DNA of 64,000 nt from Dactylis glomerata (lineage: Eukaryota > Streptophyta > Magnoliopsida > Poales > Poaceae): contig QXEO01000411.1 of assembly GCA_007115705.1 (NCBI GenBank), positions 1,922,001-1,986,000 of the forward strand. The letters run 5' to 3'. The position numbers and the translations under genes were made by a program. Shown here one piece after another: positions 45,991-57,387 of the stretch. Under the pieces are notes generated by a model, which was not told the origin of the DNA, ran no database searches, and saw only the letters and a program-made list of their open reading frames with translations. Positions within the stretch are counted from its first letter, which is position 1; every line of letters starts with the position of its first letter.

Positions 45991-47414
45991 TGATGTCTCA
46001 CAGGACCCGTTGGGAAACCCCAAGAGGAAGGTATGATGAGCACAGTAGCAAGTTTTCCCTCAGTATAAAACCAAAGTTTAATAGACCAGTAGGTGAAAGA
46101 AATCAATTCTAAAGGTTGTTGCTAGCTAACTTTGGTAGCGCGCACTACCGGTGTCAGCAACAACGTGGAACCTACACACAACACAACCAAACTACTTTGC
46201 CCCAACTTACAGTGAGGTTGTCAATCTCACAGGTTTTGCTGAAAATAAAGGATTAGATGTATAGTGTGGAAAGAGATGTTTGTATGCAGTGAATGAAATA
46301 AAATAGTACTTGCAGAAAGAAAACAGTATTTGCAGTAGATGGTATTATCAGTTTAAAAGATGGACCAAGGTCCACAGTTCACTAGAGGTGTCTCTCCATA
46401 AAGATAAATAACATGTTGGGTGAACAAATTACAGCTGGACAATTGACAAATAGAGAATGCATAACAATGCATGTACATGACATGAAGATCACTATAAGAT
46501 TCATTTGGGCATTACAACATGATACATAGACCGTAATCCAACTGCATTTATGACTAATAATCCACCTTCAGGATATCATTCAAACAACCTTTGGGTATTA
46601 AGTTGCAAGCAACAGATTATTGCATTAAACAAAGTGTGTAATGTAAACAATACAATTATCCTTGGATAAAGGATTGTTGTTTTCTCCCTAGTAGCAATAG
46701 CACATCTACAATCTTAGAAGTTATTGTCACTCTCCCAGATTATTAGAGGCGTGAACCCACTATCGAGCATAAATACTCCCTCTTGGAGTCACAAGCATCT
46801 ACTTGGCCATAGCATCTACTAGCAACAGAGAGCATGCAAGATCAAAAATAACATAGACATGATAGATCAATAATCAACTTGACATAGTACTCAATATTCA
46901 TCGGATCCCAGCAAACACAACATATAGCATTACAATAAGATGATCTCGATCATGTTAGGCATCTCACAAGATCTAAACATGGTGGCACAAAATAGGAGAA
47001 GACAACCATCTAGCTACTGCTATGGACCCGTAGTCCAAAGATGAACTACTCACACATCACTTCGGAGGCATGCATGGTGACGAAGAAGGCCTCCGGTGAT
47101 GATTCTCCTCTCCGGCAGGGTGCCGGGAAGAGCTTCAGAACCCTCCCGAAATAGGGTTGACGATGGTCACGGCTAAGTAACTTTTTGTGGATGGAGGCTT
47201 GGGTGTTTAGGGTTTTCCTGAGGATGTGAATATATAGGCGGAAGGGCAAGGTCGGTGGGCGCCCGAGGGGCCCACACCATGGGGCAGCACGGCCAGTGGG
47301 CCCGCGCCACCACCAGGTGTGGCTGCCTTGTTGCCCTACCTCGTCTTCCCTTCGGACTCCGTGAACGTGTCAGAAAAATAGGAACTTTGGCTTTTGTTTC
47401 GTCCAATTCCGAGA
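45991..47414 (-). repeat. 5' LTR of element G, truncated
   Basis: Its 3' end (minus ...gagacatca) lies next to the primer site. Homology with the left LTR stops at ccaattccgaga (47414). Confidence 0.72.
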
Positions 47415-47536
47415 TTGTCGCCGTGCCACTCCCGAGTCCACCACCGAGAGGCGACACCGTCGACGCCGACGCGGACGCCGACCTGTCCTCCCTCACCGCC
47501 CCTCGATGCCCTCTCCTACACACCAACGCGCGTCGC
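47415..47536. other. Orphan GC-rich segment between G and the next LTR
   Basis: 122 bp (gccgacgcggacgccgac-rich) that matches neither LTR. It could be filler DNA from break repair or a scrap of a captured gene. The reading frames here are fusions with LTR sequence and are not credible. Confidence 0.5.
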
Positions 47537-47555
47537 TGATACGTCTCCAACATAT
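47537..47555 (+). repeat. 19-bp stub of another LTR start (element I)
   Basis: tgatacgtctccaacatat repeats the family's LTR start immediately before the LTR of H. H has probably inserted 19 bp inside an older LTR. Confidence 0.5.
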
Positions 47556-48285
47556 TGATACGTCTCAAACGTATCTATAATTTTTGATGCTCCATGCTTG
47601 TTTATACACTATTTGCTTTGTGTTTTGTTACACTTCGTGGCGTTTTTATGCATTTTCCGGAACTAACCTATTAACGAGATGCCACAGTGTCAGTTCCCTA
47701 TTTTCTACTGCTTTTGTGTTTGAGAAAAGCTACACGGGAAATATTCTTGGAATTGGACGAAACAAAAGCCAAACCTTCTATTTTTCCCGAAGCATCACAA
47801 AGTCTAAAGATGAGACAAAGGGGGGGCCAGAGGCTAGGCTCACCCTAGGGCAGCACGGCCCAGCCCCTGGCCGCGCCACCAGGGGGTGAGACCACCTGGT
47901 CCACCTCCTGACGCCCCCTTTCGCCTATATATTCCCCTCGACGGGAAAAACCTGAAGGACGGATCGCTTTTCCTCAAAACATACTGCAAGCCACCGCCGT
48001 CATCGTCGTGAGATCGGGAGGATCCAAGAGCTCTTCCCGGCACCCTGCCGGAGGCCTTCTTCATCACCATGATCGCCTCCGAAGTGATGTGTGAGTAGTC
48101 TACCTTGGACTACAGGTCCATAGTAGTAGCTAGATGGTCGTCTCCTCCGCCATGTGCTTCATGTTTAGATCTTGTGAGCTACCTATCATGATCAAGATCA
48201 TCTTTGTGTAATTCTACATATTGTGTTTGTTGGGATCCGATGAGTATTGATACTATGTTAAGTTGATGTGCTGAATTATTATCTT
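47556..48285 (+). repeat. 5' LTR of element H, piece 1
   Basis: Starts TGATACGTCTCAAACG. TATA-like tatatat at 47936-47942 after a GC-rich stretch. It ends at the MULE duplication tattatctt (48277-48285). Confidence 0.8.
48277..48285 (+). repeat. MULE target-site duplication, left copy (9 bp)
   Basis: tattatctt, identical to 52919-52927. Nine-base duplications are diagnostic of the Mutator superfamily. Confidence 0.9.
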
Positions 48286-48470
48286 GGGATTTCTATTTTC
48301 GTGCCCTCAGGTCGTTAGTTGTACTCAGTTTTCCCCAGCCGCTTAACTTTTCCTCAGTTTTCCCCTCGCTCTAGTTTGAAACCCCTCCCAGACGCTCGGA
48401 CGGGAGGAATCCCGTTAAGTTGACCGTTGGTTGGTGCTGGCAAGTGGGGCCGCCGTTGGTGCCGGCAAGT
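48286..48470 (+). repeat. MULE terminal inverted repeat, left
   Basis: gggatttctattttcgtgcc... mirrors the reverse complement of the right end with few mismatches for at least 125 bp and weaker similarity to about 180 bp. Its inner end runs into a short tandem (ggcaagtggggccgccg, twice). Confidence 0.85.
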
Positions 48471-48710
48471 GGGGCCGCCGTTGGTGCCCTGCAGTGGACA
48501 CGCCTCCACTTATCCAGATCATTGTGGGACCCGCAACTTGTCCACGTTAGCACGCCGGACCCACAGCTTACCCAGGTGCCCGTTGCAAAATGGGAGCCCG
48601 AGCCAGCCCCGCGCTCGTGCCCGTGCCCGTGCCATTGCTTCCCCCTTCTTTCCCTGCGCCCCATTGTTCTTCTTCTCCGGCAGCGGCAGCCCTTCCCCGG
48701 CAGGCAGGTG

Positions 48711-49202
48711 ATGTCTAGTTTCTCTTCGACCTCCCGTTCTTCATGGCCGCAGTATGGACCCGTGCCTTTGACAAGATGCCCTGACTGCCCACGCCAAGAG
48801 CCTCTGAAGCGGTCGATCTGTAAGACGAACGATAACGGCAACCGTGGACGTGAGTTCCTTGCATGCGAGAGCTTGCCATATAGAGAGGGGGATAAGGTTA
48901 GATCTCGCTCCAATTGCTCTGTTTTCTATCGATTTTCTTGTTATTCCCTCGAATTTGGGATTTAGGGTTCATGTTGTTGTTTTCAGATCCTGGAGAAATG
49001 CAGGTATTTCGAGTGGATCGATGTGTATGTTCAGAGGCTTAAATTGCAGGAATCAATTGGCGGTATTGGGGAGTGCAATTTGGGAGGGGGGGTACTTGCT
49101 GTAGAGAATGCGGTGGAGAGAGGGGCCGTCCCGATTATGCCTAATGCTCCCAATGCAGAACTGGTGGAAGTGAAGGGAGAACTGAAGAAAATGAACAAGT
49201 AG
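48711..49202 (+). CDS. GRF-type zinc-finger protein gene (two exons)
   Basis: Exon 1 (48711-48896, 62 codons) and exon 2 (48987-49202, 71 codons) are joined by an in-phase GT...AG intron of 90 bp with a ttgttttcag acceptor. The 133-residue product has the plant GRF zinc-finger pattern: SSWPQYGPVPLTRCPDC at ~11-27, GREFLACES at ~47-55, then KCRYFEWID across the exon junction (~66-74). GRF domains bind single-stranded nucleic acid (family knowledge). The stop is TAG at 49200. The same frame continues with LKQLIELKKQANLMAGCFF to a TAA, resembling the coiled-coil/hydrophobic tail usual in this family, so the TAG looks like a late premature stop. It may be expressed or may be a dying passenger. 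Confidence 0.6.
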
Positions 49203-49429
49203 TTAAAGCAGCTGATCGAGTTGAAGAAGCAAGCTAATCTGATGGCTGGTTGTTTTTTTGTTGTATAATTGCGATCGGATTCTTATCATTGCTCGTCAAG
49301 CGCTAGAAGTTGTTACAAGGGATCCCTTGTTACAAATCCATTATTCAGTTACATGTACTTGTAGTTGTTTTCAAAGTTAGTGTGTGCATTCACCGAAATT
49401 ACCAAAAAAAATAAGTGTTAGGGAATATA

Positions 49430-50110
49430 GGAATGCTAAAGATAGTTGATAATTGTTAGAGGGGTGACATATATGTATGTCTCATGTTTATACCAAAATT
49501 ATACCACTTTTGGGACGTTTCAAATAACCAAAACTATATCCCAAACTATATTCCCTAAAAGAAAAGGAATGCTAAAGAAAGTTGATAATTGTTAGAGGGG
49601 TGATAAATAATCCATTCATTGAAATCCCACAAATATGCCAAATATGTATGTCGCATGTTTCTACCAGAATTATACCATTTTTGGGCTGTTTCAAATTGCC
49701 AAAACTATGTTCCCTAAAAGAAAAGGAATGCTAAAGATGGTTGATAATTGTTAGAAGGGTGATAAATAATCCATTTACCGAAATCCCACAAATATGCCAA
49801 ATATGTATGTCTCATGTTTCTACCAGAATTATACCATTTTTGGGCCGTTTCAAATTGCCAAAAAACTATTTTCCCTAAAAGAAAAGGAATGCTAAAGATA
49901 GTTGATAATTGTTAGAGGGGTGATAAATAATTCATTCACCGAAATGCCCAAATATGCCAAACATATGTATGTCTCATGTTTCTACCAAAATTATACCACT
50001 TTTGGGCCATTTCAAATTACCAAAACTAAATTCCCTAAAAGAAAAGGAATGCTAAAGATAGTTGATAATAGGGGTGATAAATATGTATGTCTCTTGTTTA
50101 CCACTTTTTA
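49430..50110 (+). repeat. Minisatellite, about 160-bp unit, ~4.4 copies
   Basis: Units start ggaatgctaaag at 49430, 49566, 49725, 49886 and 50046 (spacing 136, 159, 161, 160). Each contains ttgataattgttagaggggtg and ccctaaaagaaaa; the last unit is partial. Confidence 0.85.
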
Positions 50111-50129
50111 GTTTAACATTTTTAAATCG

Positions 50130-51190
50130 TGGAAAATAATGCATAAATAGACTCCATAAATAATCCATAAATGTACACGGATCGACTCCACCAACCGTTG
50201 ATAATAGAGGGAAGGGATAGTTATGTGGTAAAATAATCCTTAAATGCACACGGATCGACTCCACCAACCGTTGATCCACCGACAGAGAGAGAGGGGTGGC
50301 CACGAAGAGAGAGAGAGAGGGGTGGCCACGAAGAGACGGATAGGGGTATACTGCCCGTTAGATCAGTGGATCAATGGTTGGTGGAGTCGATCTGTGTGAC
50401 AACCGCTCAACCAATCAGGATAAGTTTGGGTTTCTGTGAGCATTTGTGACAGTACTTGAGGGCAAAACTGAGTAGTACTAAGAAACCAAGGGCACGTAAA
50501 TAGTAAATAGACTAAGGGATTCAAACAAAATAATTACAAAATGAAAAATGCGTGTTTTGTACAATATAATTCATATTGGGCTACATCAAATTATTTGCAA
50601 TTCAAATATACATGAGTGTGACAATTATGGCCTCATTTAGACAAACTATGTTTTGGGGAAGATGTTTTGCAAAGGGGTTTGAGTGGAAAACCATGCATCT
50701 TCATAGCTACTAGTGATTATGAGAAGTGGCAATTTGTGGTAAAACATGATTTATCTATGTTGGTTAAGGTGGCAGGTTGCGTAGGAAGACTCCATGAGTA
50801 GGTGCCACTATGTTTTTATTTTTTTGGATTTTTTTGCGCATGAAATGACTCAATTAGCTATGTTAATCTCATTTGTTGACTCTCTGTTGACCAGCTACTT
50901 GAGGGTAGAACTGAGTATATTGCACTTGCCAGTCTAGTACTCGAGGGGAAAACTGAGTGCATATAAAATTTCTGAATAAGGCCCGAGGGTAGAACTGAGT
51001 ACGCGTGTCGCGGTGCACGCTGCAGCCGTGCATAGCGGACGCGTGTTGCGGTACACCAAACGCCACCTTCGTCTTTATAGAGCCCCTCTTTCTCTCTCTC
51101 GACGCTTGCCCACTCTCATTCTCACTGCAACCGCCTCTCCTGTCCCATCATCTTCTCCACTTCGCGTCGAAAAACCCCCTAAGAAAAAAC
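50130..51190. other. MULE interior: inverted motifs and TIR-like fragments
   Basis: The motif cggatcgactccaccaacc occurs directly at about 50177 and 50250 and inverted at about 50372-50395. Copies of an actgagta-containing motif from the MULE ends recur at about 50468, 50909, 50957 and 50994. A possible promoter (tttatagag at 51075, then a CT-rich leader) precedes the zf-XS gene. No ORF of note. Confidence 0.5.
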
Positions 51191-51197
51191 CCCGGCG

Positions 51198-52312
51198 ATG
51201 GAGAAGCATGAGATGCCCATTGCCGACGTAGCCGCCGGCGCATCGGCCGCCGGCGCATCTTCCGGCGCATCGGCCGCCGGCGCATCTTCCGCCGGCGCAT
51301 CGGCCGCCGGCCCCGTCCAGGCCCCCGTCGCTGCTTCCGACGTAGGCGCCGGCGCATCAGCCGCCGGCGCAATGGCCGCCGCCCCGTCCACGCCCCCGTC
51401 CAGGCACCCGTCCAGGCACCCGTCGATTGGGACCTGTACGAAGACCCGTACGAACCAGTGCCGTACGTCGCGCCGGCGAACCCCTACGACACCAGCATCG
51501 TCGACGACTACCCGGAGGTAACCCTTTGTTCCCTTGTTCTTATGCCATTTCAATCCTTTTGTGTTAGATCTAGCGTTATTAGGGTTCGTCTGTTCCTAGT
51601 TCAATCCTTTTATGATAGATCTAGCGTTATTAGGGTTCGTCTGTTCCTAGTTCAATCCTTTTATGATAGATCTAGCGTTATTATGATAGATCTAGCGTTA
51701 TTAGTGTTTGTGATTTGCTTTTGTTTACGATTCGGTTAACTTATGTGAGTAATCAATCCCATCCCGTTAATTTGTGCCGATGATGATGAATATTTGGGCA
51801 CAAATTGATTCAGGGTTTGGTCTGTGAACAATTGGTGTGTACAAATTTGTTGTGCATGATCTTTGGTTCACTGACCCAAATCTTGGATATAAGTGTGTCC
51901 AATGTAACTGAGGCTTCTTTTTTTCGTGCCCATATTATCATGCATGATCTTTTGTTCACTCTCTGTTCCATCATCGCTGCAATTGACTCTGTGTTTTTCG
52001 ATCTTTGGTGCTACGTGACAGGTGCAGAGCAGCGACGTCGCCAGCGACGACGAGTCCTTCCACACCAAGACTCGTCACGTCCTCAGGAGGCTGCAGTCCG
52101 GCCATTACGATCGCCACTTTGCTCGAGGCGTTTACAGGTGCCCCTTCTGCAACAGGAGGCTCCGCGCCACCGACTTCAACTGCCTGGTGAACCATGCCGA
52201 ATCCCTTGGCAGTGCCACCGGCGGCGCTAGAGTTGGAACGACCGTGAACGTGCATGCGTTCATGGCCAAACACAAAGCACTTGGGATTCACCTGTGCAGC
52301 CTCCAAGCTTAA
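51198..52312 (+). pseudogene. zf-XS (SGS3-like) zinc-finger gene, two exons, frameshifted
   Basis: The first exon starts ATG at 51198 and encodes a long Ala/Gly/Ser low-complexity stretch. After about 51375, in a C-rich run, the sensible frame shifts by one base and continues WDLYEDPYEPVPYV and ANPYDTSIVDDYPE to a GT donor at 51518. The intron (51518-52021) ends gtgacag. Exon 2 (52022-52312) reads SSDVASDDESFHTKTRHVL, YRCPFCNRRLRATDFNCLVNH and AFMAKHKALGIHL before TAA. CPFC...LVNHAESLG is the zf-XS pattern of SGS3/IDN2-type dsRNA-binding silencing factors (family knowledge), but the XS and coiled-coil domains are absent. This is a short stand-alone zf-XS protein gene, inactivated if the frameshift is real. 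Confidence 0.55.
51551..51715 (+). repeat. Tandem repeat in zf-XS gene intron, period 51 bp
   Basis: caatccttttatgatagatc-type units start at 51551, 51602 and 51653, with an extra 22-bp partial unit at the end (gatagatctagcgttatta repeated). Confidence 0.8.
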
Positions 52313-52739
52313 TCCCATGTAAAATGTAGCTTATGTTGGATCTAGGGATCGGTAGTACTGTTGGATCTGTCCTCAATATATATATATATGCTATGTTGGC
52401 TGCTGTATGCAGCTTTTCCTATATTTTCTCGATTTATTATGCTGCTGTGAATTTATCCTCTACTAGCTTCTAGATTTGCTACTAGATTTGTTAACATATT
52501 GGGCAAAAAACGAGGGCCAAAAGGCAACAATCATTAAAGAAAGACAGAGATAGAAGCTTCTCTAGATTTGATACTAATTTGGTGAAAAGAGAGAGAACTG
52601 TTACAGAGAGAGAGAGGGGAAAAAGGCACTCTGAAAAATGCCAATTTGGGCCGAGAGAGACAAAACCGAGCTCTCACGTACAACCAAACGCGGTCTCGTC
52701 CTGTCCCACGCGGTCCCGTTCTACCAGCCCCACGCGACG

Positions 52740-52918
52740 CGGCCCCACACGATGCGGCCCCACACGTCAGCACGGAACGGTCAACTAAACGGCAAACCTC
52801 CCGTCCGAGCGTCTGCGAGGGGTTTCAAACTAGGGCGAGGGGAAAACTGAGGAAAAACTAAGGGGCCGGGGAAAACTGAGTACAACTAACGACCTAAGGG
52901 CACGAAAATAGAAATCCC
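52740..52918 (-). repeat. MULE terminal inverted repeat, right
   Basis: Reverse complement of the left end, finishing ...cgaaaatagaaatccc at 52918. Confidence 0.85.
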
Positions 52919-52927
52919 TATTATCTT
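52919..52927 (+). repeat. MULE target-site duplication, right copy (9 bp)
   Basis: tattatctt, as at 48277-48285. Confidence 0.9.
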
Positions 52928-53819
52928 TATGTTGTCTCTATGTTGTTTATGATCTTGCATGCTCTCCGTTGCTAGTAGATATCTTGGCCGAGTAGATGCT
53001 AGTGACTCCAAGAGGGAGTATTTATGCTCGATAGTTGGGTTCATGCCTCTAGTAATCTGGGGGAGTGACAGAAACCTCTAAGGTTGTAGATGTGTTGTTG
53101 CCACTAGGGAGAAAACAATATTCTTGTGTCCAAGTACATTTGCTTTGTTTATTTTATGCACTTTGCTTAATGCAGTTATCCGTTGTTCGCAACTTAATAC
53201 CCGATGGTTGCTCGGACGACATCCGGAGGGTGGATTATTAGTCATAGATGTAGTTGGATTACGGTCTATGTATTTTGTCGTAATGCCCAGAGTGAATCTC
53301 ATAGTGATCCTCATGACATATGTACGTTATCTTTACTCTATCAATTGCCCAGCTGTAATTTGTTTACCCACCATGTTGTTATTTATCTTATGGAGAGACA
53401 CCACTAGTGAACTGTGGACCCTAGTCCAATTTCCTTTACATTGCTATTATCGTTTTACTTTTACTCGCATTATTTACATTCTCGCATACTATTACCTTTT
53501 ACCACTCGATACGCTTAATCCTTTGTTTATAGCAAACCGGTGAGATTGACAACCTCATCATAAGTTGGGGCAAAGTTCTTGGTTGTGTTGTGTGCAGGTT
53601 CCACGTTGCTGCTGGTGAAAATCTTCACGCCGACAAGTCTCCTTCTAGCGCCATTATTCGGAGTGTCGCAAAGCTAGCAAGCATCACCTTCAGAAGTTTG
53701 GCTTTCTCCTACTGGTTCGATAAACCTTCATTTCACAACTGAGGGAAACTTGCTGCTGTGCTCCTCATACCTTCCTCTTGGAGTTCCCAACTGGGTGCTT
53801 AACACCCACTATCAAAGCA
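52928..53819 (+). repeat. 5' LTR of element H, piece 2
   Basis: Continues piece 1 after the MULE and ends atcaaagca at 53819. Total LTR about 1622 bp. Confidence 0.8.
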
Positions 53820-53825
53820 TTTTTC

Positions 53826-53844
53826 TGGCGCCGTTGCCAGGGTG
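53826..53844 (+). promoter_or_regulatory. Primer-binding site of element H (tRNA-Asp type)
   Basis: TGGCGCCGTTGCCAGGGTG, six bases after the LTR end. Confidence 0.8.
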
Positions 53845-53999
53845 AAAGAAGATTTCTGCAAGGGGAGTCTCTCACGCTCAATCTTTTACTTCGTTATTGT
53901 TTTGCTTTACTTTATTTTTACTTGCATCATTTTATCAAAAATACAAAAAAATAGTTCCTTTGATAGTTTGCATTCCATTACTTTTACCTTTAGTTCATT

Positions 54000-54593
54000 A
54001 TGTTGTTCCCTAAGTATGCTTTGGAGGACCTCTCAGTAGGTAGTGGTTCTATCATTGGGAAAGGTAACATCGAGGAGTTCTTTAATCACGTTAGTATGCA
54101 TAAAGATGTTGAGGATAGATCTCTAGCTGAGCTTGCTCCTAGTTATGAAGTTGCTGCTGCTTAATTAGTTCACATGTTGATGGCTAGGTTTGTTAACCTT
54201 AATCCTTTTATGCAACAAATGTTTCTTAAGCTTCATGATATCGAAGACTCCGAAAAGAAAGACTTTATTTTGGAGACTTTGCGTAGAGAATTTAGAGATG
54301 TTGTTATTGAAACTAGGAAAGTTTTTGAGCGCTTTAATATGCTTATCTCACGTGTAGAGGTTGTTGGTACAAACAATGAAGAAATCAAAGTACCAATACC
54401 TTGCAAACTCTTAGGATTGCATGAAGCTTTGGAAAAGAATTTTGATTGGATTTGTCCTGAAAATCTTTCTGATGAAAGGAGTGAACCAAAGAGTGTTCAC
54501 AAGGGATCTTCAAAAACTCATTTGGATATGATACAATGCCTTGTTGAAAAGACTTCTGCAATTGATCTTAATGCCTCATTCGATATTACTTGA
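54000..54593 (+). pseudogene. Short ORF of element H, unknown, one internal stop
   Basis: One frame runs from ATG 54000 (MLFPKYALEDLSVGSGS) to the stop at 54591-54593, broken only by TAA at 54162-54164, 198 codons in all. It occupies the place of gag, but it has no Retrotrans_gag or zinc-knuckle motif and no similarity to the gag of C, D or G apart from the tail AIDLNASFDIT (IDLNASFENT in C). The middle is helical and charged (EDSEKKDFILETLRREFRD). I do not recognise a family. Confidence 0.5.
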
Positions 54594-57067
54594 TTTCCAC
54601 TTTCTGCGCCCAGCTCAAAGGCGTTAAAGAAAAGAACTCTTGGGAGATAACCCAATGTTTTCTTTTTAGTACTTTTTCTTTTATTTGAGTCTTGGAAGTT
54701 ATTACTACTGTAATGACCTCTTCTTATCATTTTTATTTCGTTGTTGTGCAAAGAAGAACCTCTAATTTGAGTGAGGTAAGATTTGGGGAAGTTGCTGTTC
54801 TAAAACAGATTTCTGCGCTACACCGTAAAAATTCTTGAAAATTCTCAGAATATCTTTTTGATCTGCGATTTCTTGTGCATATGCCCCAGGTTATATCAAA
54901 ACTTTCATTAGTTTTTCACTTTTCTATTTGAGCAACAAAAGGTCCTCAAAAAATCGACCTTTGTCAGCTGTTCTGTTTTGACAGATTTCTGCCACTATTT
55001 GTGTTTGCCTCTCGATCGCTTTCTTTTGAGTTCTTTTGATCACGATACTTTTATGGAAGTTGCTACAGTAGTATATGCTTTATATGTGGTGTTTTTGAGT
55101 TGAAATCTGAACCAAAAGGGTTGATCTACTATCATATTTATACTAACATTGCTAATAGAATTGTGTGAAGTTTTGTATGAAGGAAGTTTTCAAGTGTAGG
55201 GAATGGAGAGTGATGACATGAGATGAAGTATGGACAAAAGCTCAAGCTTGGGGATGCCCATGTCACCCCAAGATATATCCAAGCGGTACAAGCGTCAAAG
55301 CTTGGGGATGCCCCCGAGGCACCCCTTCTTCATCAGCAAAAATTAGGTCACCTTTCAACACACTATATTTTTATTGCTTCGTATTCTATGCTTTTTCTTG
55401 GAGTGTCTTTAATTTTGCTTTCAGTTTTCTTTTGTTTTGTTTTCTGCAATAAATCATTGGACCCCAACAAATTTCTTTTGGAGGAGACGCACTCCATTTT
55501 TCATTTGCCAAGAACACTCTAGTTTTCACTCTTATCGTTCAACGAGTGTTCTCTTTTTCTAGAACTGCGTTTAGCTTTCATTTTTCGCCTTGATTTTTGT
55601 TCAGATCTTGTTATATCTTTGCATCAAGGTGTATTTAGACCACTGGTCTATGTTGGTTTTCATCAAAAGAGTTGTCTCAAAAAGGTTTGAATGGTGTTGG
55701 AAAAGAGAAAAAAGTTTCATGCAAAAAGTGGTACAAAAAGGAGCTTGTTTAGACTGCAGCTTAGATTTTTGCATGCCATGCTTGATGTCTTTTTGATAGT
55801 ATGCTTAGTAGTTTTTTCTGTAGCATGACTTGTCTCAAATTACTGAGATTGCTTAATGAGCCTTTGAAAAAAATCATGCGTTGTTTTTATTATATGGAAG
55901 CATTTATTTGGTTTTCTCCTTGATGCTTTATTTGGGTTGACTTGGCGCATGCTTACAACATGTTTGACTCTTATAAAGTCGCCATTAGCCTCTATGATCA
56001 TTTGGTTTTTGACTTGTGATGCCACTTTATGCTTCTTTTAATGATGCTTTGTCGCTATGCATGATTATGGCCGTTATTGCTCTCTTAGTTGGTCACTCCC
56101 AGTCTTTTGCTAGCCTTCGTTTTGTACTGAGTATGAGCTCTACTCGTGCATCCAACTCCCAAAAACCAAGTTATTCCAATGTGTCCACCATACATACCTA
56201 TTAGCAATTTGCTATTCCAAAGTACATTTGACTTGCTTTTATCTATCCTTCAAATTAAACTCTTTTTGGTGTTATGTGAAAATTAGTCAGTAAAGCTCTC
56301 ACGAACCTGACGGCACACTTTACTTTTCTCGCTTTTAAAATTTTGACATTGTGGCTCTCTTATGTTGATGTTATGCTTGCAAGTTGTAAGTTGTAAATTA
56401 GCCCAACCATGCCGTCATGGGGCAAGCTTTCAACATTGCACTTTCTCTTATTTGAGTTGATATCGTGATCTTTTGTTTATGGATACTCGCGATGTGAAAT
56501 AAGTTGGGATCTTGCGAGATCATGGAGTTTGTATATGTGTTAGAGAAATGCCTGGGCCACTAATCTAAGCCATGCATCATTCATGGTGGAAATTTACAGC
56601 ATGCCCATAGTGGACATTCGACGACGCATCTCACAATAAAAAGCTATACCAATGGTAAATAAAAGAGATGTCGAGGTGTTCATTGTCTGTTTGTCTTGTC
56701 ATTTTGATGTGGGCTTGTTCCATGTTATCGGGCAGGAGGTACCCCGTTGGCGGTTCTCGATGATACGTGTATGCTTACAATAACAAGAGCTTGCTTGAGA
56801 CCTAAGTCGAGTAGCATGAGGTTTGGGTATTTGTACTTCACGGGACACGAGGTTTTGAACTTATGATTTGTTAAACATATGCTTCATAATAGTACTCGCA
56901 TTAACTTTAACCATTCAAGATGCCTGTGATGGGGGCAATGAGAGCTCAAAGCTAGTAAGTACCATAATTTTTGAAGGTTTATAAAACTTGCAATCCCTGC
57001 TTCCCTCTGCGAAGGGCCTTTTTTTACTTTTATGTTGAGTCTCCACCTTCTACCTTTATGCACCGTC
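54594..57067 (+). other. Element H non-coding internal region
   Basis: Collinear with A, C and D, with aagcttggggat motifs at 55244-55255 and 55298-55309. No gene supported. It continues after J at 61965 and after K at 63834. Confidence 0.65.
57063..57067 (+). repeat. Target-site duplication of J, left copy (CCGTC)
   Basis: ccgtc is repeated at 61960-61964. Confidence 0.8.
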
Positions 57068-57387
57068 TGTGGTGACCCAACATACCACTGCATGTTGTAG
57101 TATGCAAGTCGTTGATATAACACTCGTGAAGTACCATTTCACAAATATTACATCCCTCAGAGTGGTACAACAGAAACATAGCGGTCTTTATTCAAGCACT
57201 TAATATTACAAGCCATAATCTTACAAAGGATTCCAGTTCCTCCTCGGTCCAAAGAGGAACACTAGTAGGTTCTACTTTGATGTTATAAACCTTAGCTACG
57301 ACAGATAGAAGTAGACTAAACATGATAACTGGCTTAAGTCACTTTATTCTATGAGGTTCCTGTGACTTAAACTACTACCCTATACTA

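Larger units (their letters stand above)
37894..47414 (-). mobile_element. Element G: Athila-type retrotransposon, both outer LTR ends lost
   Basis: Minus strand. The left (3') LTR lacks its outer ~390 bp and the right (5') LTR lacks its outer ~150 bp. Between them are about 3.8 kb of family sequence plus a Helitron, a decayed gag and a tRNA-Asp-type primer site. No target duplication can be recovered. Confidence 0.75.
48286..52918 (+). mobile_element. Mutator-like element carrying two zinc-finger genes (non-autonomous)
   Basis: 4633 bp with long terminal inverted repeats and an exact 9-bp duplication, inserted in the 5' LTR of H. There is no MURA-type transposase. The cargo from left to right is a GRF-type zinc-finger gene (48711-49202), a 160-bp tandem array (49430-50110), a region with inverted motifs and TIR-like pieces (50130-51000), and a two-exon zf-XS gene (51198-52312). 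Gene-carrying MULEs in grasses are known as Pack-MULEs. The strand is given for the orientation of the cargo genes. Confidence 0.88.

Noticed and set aside
47173..47568. 131-codon minus-strand frame crossing the G LTR and the orphan segment
   Set aside because: It spans a repeat junction and merges LTR sequence with filler, so it cannot be an ancestral gene.
49430..50110. CRISPR-like repetition
   Set aside because: The 160-bp head-to-tail units without distinct spacers are a eukaryotic minisatellite.
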